From NCBI RefSeq assembly GCF_042676985.1, contig NZ_JBHTIK010000002.1:1-64000 (forward strand): a DNA stretch of 64,000 nucleotides, read 5' to 3'. Under the pieces are notes generated by a model that worked only from the letters and a program-made list of their open reading frames with translations, did not search any database and was not told the DNA's origin. The stretch comes from Sphingosinicella xenopeptidilytica. Lineage in GTDB: Bacteria; Pseudomonadota; Alphaproteobacteria; Sphingomonadales; Sphingomonadaceae. Positions 36,647 through 43,968 of this stretch are shown piece by piece (the first letter of the stretch is position 1; each line of letters starts with the position of its first letter). The position numbers and the translations under genes are program-made.

Positions 36647-37648
36647 CTAGTTCGCATTCCGTTGAAGCTCGGACAATTGGAGCCGAACGCTGTTGCGCAA
36701 GGTCCCGATGTTCTCGACGCTAAGCTCCACGACATCGCCGCTCGAGAGTTTCCGGCCAAGTTCATAGCCACAGCCATGCAGAACGGTGCCCGAACCGATG
36801 ATTTCACCTGGCGCGAGGTCCTCAAAACGGCTGAATTGGGCGATTGCATCCTCAAATTTGTGATGCATCGATCCGGTCGAACCCTGCGACCATAGCTCCC
36901 CGTTCACACGGGCTTCCATCCTGAGGGCATAAGGATCGGGGATTTCATCGGGCGTCACGATGCATGGGCCAAAGCCATTGCCGCCGGCAAAGTCCTTCCC
37001 GCCAGACGGGCCAAGATTGGCCTGCATGAAGTCCAGCTGAAGATCACGGGCAGACCAGTCGTTGAAGATGGTGTAGCCGAAAATCGCTGTTCTGGCGGCT
37101 TCCGGCGACATGCCGCGCTCGGCAGATCCGATTACGACAGCCCATTCCAGTTCGAAATCTGCGTACGAAGACGCCGCAGGCCAGTCGATGGCGTCTTCCG
37201 GCCCCGAAATGGCAAGGTGATCCGCGTTGTAATAAATCACCTGCTCCCTGAAGACAGGATGTATGCTGTACCGACCCGATGCCATCAATTCGGCGAACTT
37301 CGCTTCAGGATCGGGGGCATCTTTCGCGAGGTTGCGCGCCCATTCCCGCAAACCATTCTCCATATGCTCAAGGAACATCAGCGTATCGCGCAGGCGTGGT
37401 GGCGCCGGTATGGGCGCACGCAGGCGAACATTCGCGAGGCTTCGGAGTGCCTGCTCGGGCGCCCGGTAGAGGACCTCCGCAACCTGATCCAGGCCCTTTC
37501 TCCCCGCTTTGATCAGGCCGATCATGTCGCCAAACCCTCGTTCAGCAGTCAGGGTTTCCAGAGCAATGTCTATGTCGACGAGGTCTATGTCGGACGCCAT
37601 GACGCCGAGCCTTGGCGCCCCCTCGTTCTCGAACGTCACTAGTTTCAT
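36647..37648 (-). CDS. FAH-family hydrolase (long form)
   Basis: A 333-residue enzyme closely similar to the FAH at 48871: both share YYNADH/N, ADFELEWAVVIG or its variant, FGYTI.NDWSARDLQ, KDFA and PGEIIGSGTVL.GCG. The ELEW and NDWSARD blocks carry the Mg ligands. It is longer by about 34 residues because of an insert near residues 105-140 (AKDAPDPEAKFAELMASGRY). FAH proteins with this layout hydrolyse acylpyruvate or fumarylpyruvate-like ring-cleavage products. GAAAGGGAAGACGC precedes the start. It diverges from the Rieske oxygenase at 38020. Confidence 0.88.
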   Translation of the reverse strand: MKLVTFENEGAPRLGVMASDIDLVDIDIALETLTAERGFGDMIGLIKAGRKGLDQVAEVLYRAPEQALRSLANVRLRAPIPAPPRLRDTLMFLEHMENGLREWARNLAKDAPDPEAKFAELMASGRYSIHPVFREQVIYYNADHLAISGPEDAIDWPAASSYADFELEWAVVIGSAERGMSPEAARTAIFGYTIFNDWSARDLQLDFMQANLGPSGGKDFAGGNGFGPCIVTPDEIPDPYALRMEARVNGELWSQGSTGSMHHKFEDAIAQFSRFEDLAPGEIIGSGTVLHGCGYELGRKLSSGDVVELSVENIGTLRNSVRLQLSELQRNAN

Positions 37649-37754
37649 GCGTCTTCCCTTTCGGCGACCTGACTGGCTCCGCCCGCGGAACGGCGCCGTT
37701 CCGCGTCAGCCGATGAAAACAACGGAAGCAAGGTCCGTCCGTTGAGGGTGATTT

Positions 37755-37780
37755 ATATTGATCATTTACAAAGTTATCAA
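37755..37780. promoter_or_regulatory. operator-like sites between FAH and Rieske oxygenase genes
   Basis: ATATTGATCATTTACAAAG is followed by TTATCAA, giving the spaced dyad TTGAT/ATCAA, and shares TGATCATT with the motif copies at 25515 and 27181. A second dyad, ACATTT..AAATGT around another TTGATC, lies at 37897-37917 nearer the Rieske gene. The rest of 37649-38019 shows no coding sequence and holds both promoters. Confidence 0.5.
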
Positions 37781-38019
37781 GGGTGCGTGAGACCCACTCG
37801 ATATGGGCGTAGGCATATTTGCAATTTGCTGCGAAAGATCGTGCCTCTATTATGCTCTAGCAGCATGAAGGAAAAGTAGTCAAAACTCGAGTATGCACAT
37901 TTATGTTGATCAAATGTACAGTAGAGGGCAGAAAGAGAGAATAAGGTATCGCCTCTCCCTTGGAGGGGGGGCTTTGCCAGGGATAACATCAAGAGGTGGG
38001 GCTGGATTTGGAGAGCGTG

Positions 38020-39258
38020 ATGACGACAAAGGTTGCGCGTTGGACGCATGCGGCCGGCCTTGCCATGGAGCCAGTCTCGCTTGAGCCCTACCGGTCCGAA
38101 GCGTATTTTGAGCTCGAGAAGGAGCGGATCTTCAAGCGCGCCTGGTTGCTTGTTGGCCGTGAGGAGCAGATCGCGAATCCTTACGACTACGTCGTCCAGG
38201 AGGTCGAGGTTGCTGGCGCTTCGATCCTGATCACACGAGATGGAAAAGGGGTGGTTCGCGCGTTCCACAATGTGTGCTCGCATCGCAGCAATCAGCTTGT
38301 CTGGAACCGAAAAGGCTCTGCGCGCGGTTTTAAATGCCCGTACCACGCCTGGACCTACAAACCCGATGGGAGTCTGGCCGGCGTTCCCGGCGAAGCTGAC
38401 TTCGGCGGTCTCGACAAGGCCAACTGCGGCTTGACCCCCGTGGCCCTGGCGATCTGGGAGGGCTGGCTATTCATCAACCTGTCGCCTGAGCCCGAAATCG
38501 GGATCGAGGAATTTCTCGGCGATTTCGGAAAATATCTGTCGGGCATTCGCTACAATAGCGCGGCAACTCCAGTCGTTTTCACTGCAGAAATGAAGTGCAA
38601 CTGGAAGGTTCTCGCGGATGCCTTCGGCGAGTCATACCATATTGCCTGTATTCACCCCAAAACCATTGGCGGCATTTTTGCGTCCAAGGACAATGCCAGT
38701 GGCAAATTGATCGACGCGAAATTTTTCGGGTCGCACAGATCGGGCTCGATGTACGGGGATCCGGATTATGTCGCGCCGGCAAGGCAGCGCCTCGACCGGA
38801 TGCTGCTCAATATCACCAATGGCTTGTCTCAGGATGTGGACGCCGAAGCGGTTGCGGATTTTCTGTCTCACCCGGCCGTCAATCCGGCCCGTTCGAACAC
38901 CTGGTCCCTGGACGTCAACTGGATGTTCCCCAACACCCAGCTCGATATCAACCCGGGCGGGGTCATAACGCATCAGTTCTGGCCGATCACGAAGGACACT
39001 TCGCGGTATGAGGCGCGCTTCTACATGCCCACGCCCAAATCGATGCGCACGCGCCTTCAGCAGGATCACTTCATCGCCCGGATTATGGAGACGGTCCTGG
39101 AAGACCTCAGCAATGTTGAGCGGACCCAGAAGGCCATCAATTCCGGCGGCAAAAGCCACATCCATTTGCAGGACAACGAGGTCCTTATCCGACACTCTCT
39201 GTCCGCAGTCGATAAATGGGTCCGATCCGAAACCGTGAAGGAGGCGATCTCCGCGTGA
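38020..39258 (+). CDS. Rieske aromatic-ring-hydroxylating oxygenase, alpha subunit
   Basis: A 412-residue oxygenase. Rieske ligands CSHR and CPYHAW (~residues 86-110) and the mononuclear iron site DAFGESYHIACIHPKTIG are intact, with the bridging Asp in ADAFGE. No beta subunit, ferredoxin or reductase gene is next to it, so redox partners must come from elsewhere. The alpha-only layout is common among sphingomonad oxygenases for aromatic and O-demethylation substrates. I prefer the ATG at 38020, with GGAGAG ahead, over the in-frame GTG at 37996. The stop overlaps the start of the small gene that follows. Confidence 0.88.
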   Translation: MTTKVARWTHAAGLAMEPVSLEPYRSEAYFELEKERIFKRAWLLVGREEQIANPYDYVVQEVEVAGASILITRDGKGVVRAFHNVCSHRSNQLVWNRKGSARGFKCPYHAWTYKPDGSLAGVPGEADFGGLDKANCGLTPVALAIWEGWLFINLSPEPEIGIEEFLGDFGKYLSGIRYNSAATPVVFTAEMKCNWKVLADAFGESYHIACIHPKTIGGIFASKDNASGKLIDAKFFGSHRSGSMYGDPDYVAPARQRLDRMLLNITNGLSQDVDAEAVADFLSHPAVNPARSNTWSLDVNWMFPNTQLDINPGGVITHQFWPITKDTSRYEARFYMPTPKSMRTRLQQDHFIARIMETVLEDLSNVERTQKAINSGGKSHIHLQDNEVLIRHSLSAVDKWVRSETVKEAISA

Positions 39259-39605
39259 GCGACATGCCCGATGACGCAGGAAAGATTCCTGACTGCTTTG
39301 CCGACCTCCAGCCCTTCGTCGAGTATTGGGCGGTGCCCACCATGGGTGAACGCATCGAACGCAGAGTCTCATGTGATTATGATGAGATAGTTCGCTTTTA
39401 CGACGCGGGCATCGAACGGCTGGAAGAGATACTCGATTATCTGGATCAGTATTCACCCGATTGTCTGCCACCGGCAGCGAACACGCTCTACGAATTGAGC
39501 CTGGGGCTGATTCAAGCGGCGATCGCCGTCGAGCTGCATCAATGGCCGTGCGGACCAATCGCGACCTATCCGAATACTCTCCGCCTTCTGGAGGGCAGAT
39601 CGTAG
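39255..39605 (+). CDS. small protein translationally coupled to the Rieske oxygenase
   Basis: The frame has 116 codons from a GTG overlapping the oxygenase stop by four bases (an ATG follows at 39264). The product is acidic and alpha-helical (IERLEEILDYLDQYSPDCLPP..NTLYELSLGLIQAAIAVELHQW). I do not recognise the family. The coupling suggests a partner or chaperone of the oxygenase, perhaps a substitute for the missing beta subunit. Downstream, 39606-39774, I see no gene. Confidence 0.65.
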   Translation: MSDMPDDAGKIPDCFADLQPFVEYWAVPTMGERIERRVSCDYDEIVRFYDAGIERLEEILDYLDQYSPDCLPPAANTLYELSLGLIQAAIAVELHQWPCGPIATYPNTLRLLEGRS

Positions 39606-39774
39606 CGCGCAAACCGGCACGGGCAGATGCGAAATCCGCGGTCTACAGGGAGGCCCTTGGCGCGCTGGTTGGCGTCTCCCATCGAGAAAAAGAAACGCAC
39701 GATCGGCTGCATCGCCTCCGAATCGAGAATGTGGGTCCGAGGCAGTAACTTTTAGGGTAGGGGGGAGGAAGGCA

Positions 39775-40512
39775 ATGATGCAGGACAAGGCAGGGATCGT
39801 CACAGGCGGTGCCAGCGGCATGGGTGAAGCGGTCGTTGAGCGGCTGCTGCGTGAAGGCGCCAGTGTCGTCGCCATGGATCGTGACGGCGCCGGGCTGGCC
39901 GCCCTGTCCGCACGGATCGGTTGCGACCGGCTTGTCACCGTGGAAGGAGACGTTTCCAGCGAGGCTCTGGGGGATACACTCATCGAGAAATGCGCGGCCA
40001 GTTTTGGCAACGTCCGCTATCTCGTGAACTGCGCCGGTATAACCAGTCCCTTTACTGCCTTCGGTGACGTTACCCTGAAGGATTTTGACGTGGTTAACTC
40101 GGTGAACCTGCGCGGGACGTTCCTCACGATGCGGGCCGCTATCAACCACATGCGAGATCATGGCGGAGGTTCGATCGTCAACATCTCATCGACTGCGGGT
40201 ATACGTCCGATGTTGCAAGTCATCCCATACACGGCGTCCAAATGGGGAGTGGTCGGCATCACCTTAGCTGCGGCACTCGAAAATGCATCCGCGGGCATTC
40301 GGGTCAACGTAGTTTGCCCAGGAATCGTGGACACGCCCATGTATCGAAGGGTCGCAATGGAATATGGCGCCGGCGTGATCGACTTGACGCCAATGAAACG
40401 GATCGGCACGTCGGCCGAGATAGCGAACGCCGTGAGTTGGCTCGTGAGTGACGAAGCCAGCTTCGTCACTGGCCTTGTCATGCCGGTTGATGGAGGGCTG
40501 GCCCTCACGTGA
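39775..40512 (+). CDS. short-chain dehydrogenase/reductase
   Basis: A classical SDR of 245 residues: cofactor loop VTGGASGMGEAVVE, an Asp after beta-2 (VAMDRDGA) for NAD, NCAGITSPF, NISSTAGI and the catalytic YTASKWG. It is on the same strand as the Rieske oxygenase and 170 bases after the small protein. A cis-diol or hydroxyacid dehydrogenase role following ring hydroxylation would fit, but the family is too broad to fix the substrate. GGAGGAAGGC precedes the ATG. Confidence 0.88.
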   Translation: MMQDKAGIVTGGASGMGEAVVERLLREGASVVAMDRDGAGLAALSARIGCDRLVTVEGDVSSEALGDTLIEKCAASFGNVRYLVNCAGITSPFTAFGDVTLKDFDVVNSVNLRGTFLTMRAAINHMRDHGGGSIVNISSTAGIRPMLQVIPYTASKWGVVGITLAAALENASAGIRVNVVCPGIVDTPMYRRVAMEYGAGVIDLTPMKRIGTSAEIANAVSWLVSDEASFVTGLVMPVDGGLALT

Positions 40513-41060
40513 GTGCGCTCCGGCTAGAGTAGTGCAGATTCGGGCAGGGCCTGCCTAGCCAATCTGAAAAATGAGCAGGAACCCGGAGGAGAAAACGGTA
40601 GCCGATCGAGTTCCAGACAGTGAGGAAAACCAATTTCCTCCCGCTGTTCGCAGTACTGAATACGCGGAACTCGAAATGGGCATCAAATGGGGCATATTCA
40701 TCACGAAATTCCTTAACTATCTGTATTTAATTTGACTTTCTTGGAAATATGCCTTCCCTCCCTCTCCGCCAATTCATATCATAGCAATATGATTTTTAAG
40801 ATTTTTTAGAGGACGTTTGTTACTGGCCCCACTTTGGGCCCCACTATTCTGCGACACAGCTCGACGCCTCTAGCAACACCGTGCAAATGAGATTTGCTAC
40901 GCGACAATGGATGCCGGTGAAGGCTGGTACCCATAGCTGACAACGTACGGATACCGGCGTTCTTGAGGCTCCATAAGTTCTCGAACCATTGCAGACATCT
41001 CAAAAACAGGCATGAATTGGGCCATCAAATCGGGCCGCGGAAATCTTTCTTGGAATTTCA
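40513..41060. other. non-coding island end with short repeats
   Basis: No gene is apparent. GGCCCCACT occurs twice in direct orientation (about 40825-40845, separated by TTG), and the unit CATCAAAT.GGGC recurs near 40680 and 41024. This AT-richer stretch between the last SDR and scar C looks like integrase-site flanking sequence with arm-type repeats. Confidence 0.45.
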
Positions 41061-41150
41061 CCTAATATTTCAAAGTACTATACTTTACTATCGAGTGCCT
41101 TTCCTGGCACCAAAACCGTCCGTGGACGTCCATTTTCGTCCACCAAGCGA
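41061..41150 (+). repeat. attachment-like scar C
   Basis: AATATTTCAAAG begins it; AAAGTA-CTA-TACTTT (41072-41086) takes the place of the TTACAT..ATGTAA palindrome. Then comes TATCGAGTGCCTTTCCTGGC, nearly the same as in scar B, and GTGGACG/CGTCCAC as an inverted repeat (41122-41143) around TCCATTTT, as in A and D. A truncated integrase gene follows 120 bases on. Confidence 0.6.
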
Positions 41151-41268
41151 CTGGTTTCCTGAACTGTTTTTGCTATGGCGTCTGCAGGCGATCGGGAAAT
41201 TCGCCCGATACCACGACGATACCATGGTATTATTCGGGTTGTCGAGTTGCCCTCTGGAAGGAGGTGCC

Positions 41269-41382
41269 ATGCGACTCTCGGCGCTGGCGATCCGCGACGC
41301 GAAAACCCGCGAGAAAGTGTACAAGCTTGGTGACGGGTGCGGTCTTTATCTGCTTGTAAAGCCGCGCGGGAGCCGCCTCTGC
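41269..41382 (+). pseudogene. integrase N-terminal fragment
   Basis: MRLSALAIRDAKTREKVYKL, then DGCGLYLLVKPRGSRLC is the first 38 residues of a DUF4102-type integrase, the same family as the broken gene at 16155 (MALTNLAIRALKT..DGRGLYIEV). AAGGAGG is well placed upstream. After GSRLC the frame reads unrelated sequence to 41445, and the rest of the gene is missing. The CoA-transferase gene ends at 41439. Presumably the remainder was deleted. Confidence 0.75.
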
Positions 41383-41438
41383 TTGGTGTCCATACATGTC
41401 CGTTTGCGTCCTTCATGGCACGCAGACATATTTTTCTC

Positions 41439-42077
41439 TTACTGAAGATAAGCTGCGGTTGTCGCATTCGCGATATCTTCTGCCGTTATGCCGGGCGCTA
41501 ACTCGGTCAGCCTGAACAGGCTTGCGCGGTCGGAACGCTCGAATACGGCCATATCGGTGATGATCATGTTGACCACGTTTCTGCCCGTGAGCGGCAGCGT
41601 GCATTCAGGGACAAACTTTGGATCCCCCGCCTTGCTCAGATGTTCCATCACAACGATCACCTTCCTCACTCCGGCGACGAGGTCCATTGCGCCGCCCATG
41701 CCCTTGATCATCTTGCCGGGGATCATCCAGTTCGCGATGTCGCCCTTCTGGCTGATCTCCATCGCGCCCAGAACCGTGAGGTCGATATGCCCGCCCCGAA
41801 TCATCGCGAAGCTCTGGGCGCTGTCGAAATATGCCGATTGCGGGAGTTCGCTGATCGTTTGCTTGCCGGCATTGATAAGATCGGCGTCTTCTTCACCTGC
41901 ATAGGGGAACGGGCCAATGCCGAGCATCCCGTTCTCGGACTGCAACGTGACCGTGATGCTTTCGGGTACATGGTTTGCCACCAGCGTGGGAATGCCGATA
42001 CCGAGATTCACGTAGAAGCCGTCTTCCAGTTCTTTCGCGGCGCGCGCTGCCATCTCGTCTCGAGTCCAGGCCATCAT
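41439..42077 (-). CDS. 3-oxoacid CoA-transferase, subunit B
   Basis: The beta subunit has 212 residues. The active-site Glu is in LQSENGMLGIGP; NLGIGIPTLVANH and GGAMDLVAGVRKVIVVMEH are family blocks. With subunit A it moves CoA from succinyl-CoA or acetyl-CoA to a beta-keto acid such as acetoacetate or 3-oxoadipate. The ATG at 42077 overlaps subunit A by four bases. It is the last gene of the - strand operon, and its end lies next to the truncated integrase. Confidence 0.92.
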   Translation of the reverse strand: MMAWTRDEMAARAAKELEDGFYVNLGIGIPTLVANHVPESITVTLQSENGMLGIGPFPYAGEEDADLINAGKQTISELPQSAYFDSAQSFAMIRGGHIDLTVLGAMEISQKGDIANWMIPGKMIKGMGGAMDLVAGVRKVIVVMEHLSKAGDPKFVPECTLPLTGRNVVNMIITDMAVFERSDRASLFRLTELAPGITAEDIANATTAAYLQ

Positions 42078-42802
42078 GCCGTCTCCCTGGGGCGCACTGT
42101 GCGGAATTCGATCTTCTTGTCGTAGGGAGCTCCCACAAGTACGCGCTGGACGTAGACACCCGGAAGATGAATGCAATCGGGATCGAGGCTGCCGGTCGGC
42201 ACCAACTCCTCGACCTCCACCACGCAGACTTTGCCGCAGGTTGCCGCCGGCACGTTGAAATTGCGTGCGGTCTTGCGGAACACAAGATTGCCGGTCTCGT
42301 CCGATCTCCAGGCCTTGACCAGCGCCACATCGGCGCAGATGCCGTGCTCCAGCAGATATTCCTCTCCGTCGAAGAATTTCGTTTCCTTGCCTTCGGCTAC
42401 CTGCGTGCCCACCCCGGTCCGTGTGTAGAAACCTGGAATGCCGGCACCACCGGCGCGCATGCGTTCGGCAAGTGTGCCCTGCGGACAGAATTCCACTTCA
42501 ACTTCGCCAGCCAGATATTGCCGCTCGAACTCCTTGTTCTCGCCGACATAACTGCTGATGATCTTCGCTATTTGCCGGGTGCGAAGGAGCTTCCCCAAAC
42601 CCTCATTGTCGATTCCGGCATTATTCGATACCACCGTGAGATTCTTCACGCCGCTTCCGACAACGGCGTCAATCAGGCGCTCGGGAATGCCGCATAGGCC
42701 GAAGCCACCCACGCAGATCGTCATCCCGTCGCGCAGAAGATCCACCAGCGCGTTGATTGCGTCGGGGTAAATCCGCTGAGCGGATGTTCCTGCGCCGATC
42801 AC
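42074..42802 (-). CDS. 3-oxoacid CoA-transferase, subunit A
   Basis: The alpha subunit has 242 residues. GMTICVGGFGLCGIPERLID and VVSNNAGIDNEGLGKLL are the CoA-binding glycine-rich blocks. The GTG start at 42802 overlaps the thiolase stop by four bases (GTGA); upstream in-frame ATG would read into the thiolase. Together with the thiolase next to it, the complex would activate and then split a beta-keto acid. Confidence 0.92.
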   Translation of the reverse strand: MIGAGTSAQRIYPDAINALVDLLRDGMTICVGGFGLCGIPERLIDAVVGSGVKNLTVVSNNAGIDNEGLGKLLRTRQIAKIISSYVGENKEFERQYLAGEVEVEFCPQGTLAERMRAGGAGIPGFYTRTGVGTQVAEGKETKFFDGEEYLLEHGICADVALVKAWRSDETGNLVFRKTARNFNVPAATCGKVCVVEVEELVPTGSLDPDCIHLPGVYVQRVLVGAPYDKKIEFRTVRPRETA

Positions 42803-43962
42803 GCCTTCACTGCCTCGAGGATCGTGACCGCCGCGTTCACCGCGCCGCCGCCCATGTTGAGGCAAAGGCCGAGCCGGGGCGTTTCGATCTGCATCGCATC
42901 GGCTTCGCCGAGCAGCTGGCGAGCGACCATCACATGCATAGACACGCCCGTGGCGCCGACCGGATGCCCCTTGGCCTTCAGCCCGCCCGAAAGGTTGACG
43001 GGCAGGCGCCCGTCACGTTCGGTCTGGCCTTCGCGCAGCACGGCGCTGCCATGACCCCGGCAGCAAAGGCCGAGCGCTTCCGTGGCAAGCAGCTCGGCGA
43101 TGGTGAAACAGTCGTGCACCTCGGCGAGGTCGATGTCTTCCACGCCCACACCTGCCGCTGCGTAGGCCTGCGCGATGGCACGCGTCGGTGCCTCGAAATG
43201 CGCGAGCTGCTTGGCGGACAGGGGAAGATAGTCGCTGACCATTTCCGCGGCGCGGAAGGCGACGGCACGGTCGAAGCGACCCAGCAGGGACGGATGCGCG
43301 ATGACGATGGCGGCGGCGCCGTCGGAGATCAGCGAGCAATCACTGAGCCTCAGCGGATCGGCGATCAACGGGTTCCTGTCGGACGTCGTCAGGCAGAAAT
43401 CGAGATCGAGCGGGCGGTGCATCTGCGCAAGCGGATTGCGCATCGCGTTCGCGTGGTTCTTCACCGCGATGCGCGCCATGGCTTCGGCCGGATCCTCGTA
43501 GGCGTCTTGATAGGCGCGCGCGAAGCGGGCGAAAATCTCGGGGAAGGAAACGCCGCTTTCCTCGGCCTGATAGCTCGCGCCGCCAAGCGCGCGGGTCACG
43601 CCTTCAGTGCCGAGGCCCGTCATCTTTTCCGCGCCGACGACCAGCGCGAGCTTGCACCGCCCGCTGTTCACCGCATCGAGCGCGGCGAAGATCGCTGCGC
43701 TTCCCGATGCGCAGGCGTTCTCGCAGCGGATCGCGGGCTTGAAGCGCAGGTCGGGATGCGCGTGCAGGATCATCGACGCGGCAAAGGCATCGGGAACCAG
43801 ACCCGAATTGAAATGCCCTAGCCAGACTGCGTCAATCTCCGCCGCGTCGACGCCCGCGTTCGCCAATGCCTCCGACACGGCGAGCGTGATGAGGTCTTCC
43901 AATCCGAGCGCGTCGAGTTTCCCGAACGGCGTATGGCCGTAGCCGACGATACACGCGCTCAT
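42799..43962 (-). CDS. SCP2-type thiolase
   Basis: A thiolase-fold enzyme of 387 residues. Nucleophile Cys is in ENACASGSAA, His in EVHDCFTIAE, and the C-terminal block is KAKGHPVGATGVS. The second Cys of classical biosynthetic thiolases appears as CLNMGGGAVNAA. It belongs with the SCP2 or acetyl-CoA acetyltransferase branch acting on branched or bulky 3-ketoacyl-CoA. It begins 7 bases after the TBDR stop, hence in its operon, and runs into the CoA-transferase genes. Confidence 0.88.
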   Translation of the reverse strand: MSACIVGYGHTPFGKLDALGLEDLITLAVSEALANAGVDAAEIDAVWLGHFNSGLVPDAFAASMILHAHPDLRFKPAIRCENACASGSAAIFAALDAVNSGRCKLALVVGAEKMTGLGTEGVTRALGGASYQAEESGVSFPEIFARFARAYQDAYEDPAEAMARIAVKNHANAMRNPLAQMHRPLDLDFCLTTSDRNPLIADPLRLSDCSLISDGAAAIVIAHPSLLGRFDRAVAFRAAEMVSDYLPLSAKQLAHFEAPTRAIAQAYAAAGVGVEDIDLAEVHDCFTIAELLATEALGLCCRGHGSAVLREGQTERDGRLPVNLSGGLKAKGHPVGATGVSMHVMVARQLLGEADAMQIETPRLGLCLNMGGGAVNAAVTILEAVKA

Positions 43963-43968
43963 GCCGCC

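Noticed and set aside
39461..39748. 95-codon frame overlapping the end of the small Rieske-linked gene
   Set aside because: It overlaps a better-supported coupled frame and has no family resemblance or ribosome site.
42757..43821. 354-codon open frame on the + strand
   Set aside because: Antisense to the thiolase, which has all catalytic motifs in the other direction.
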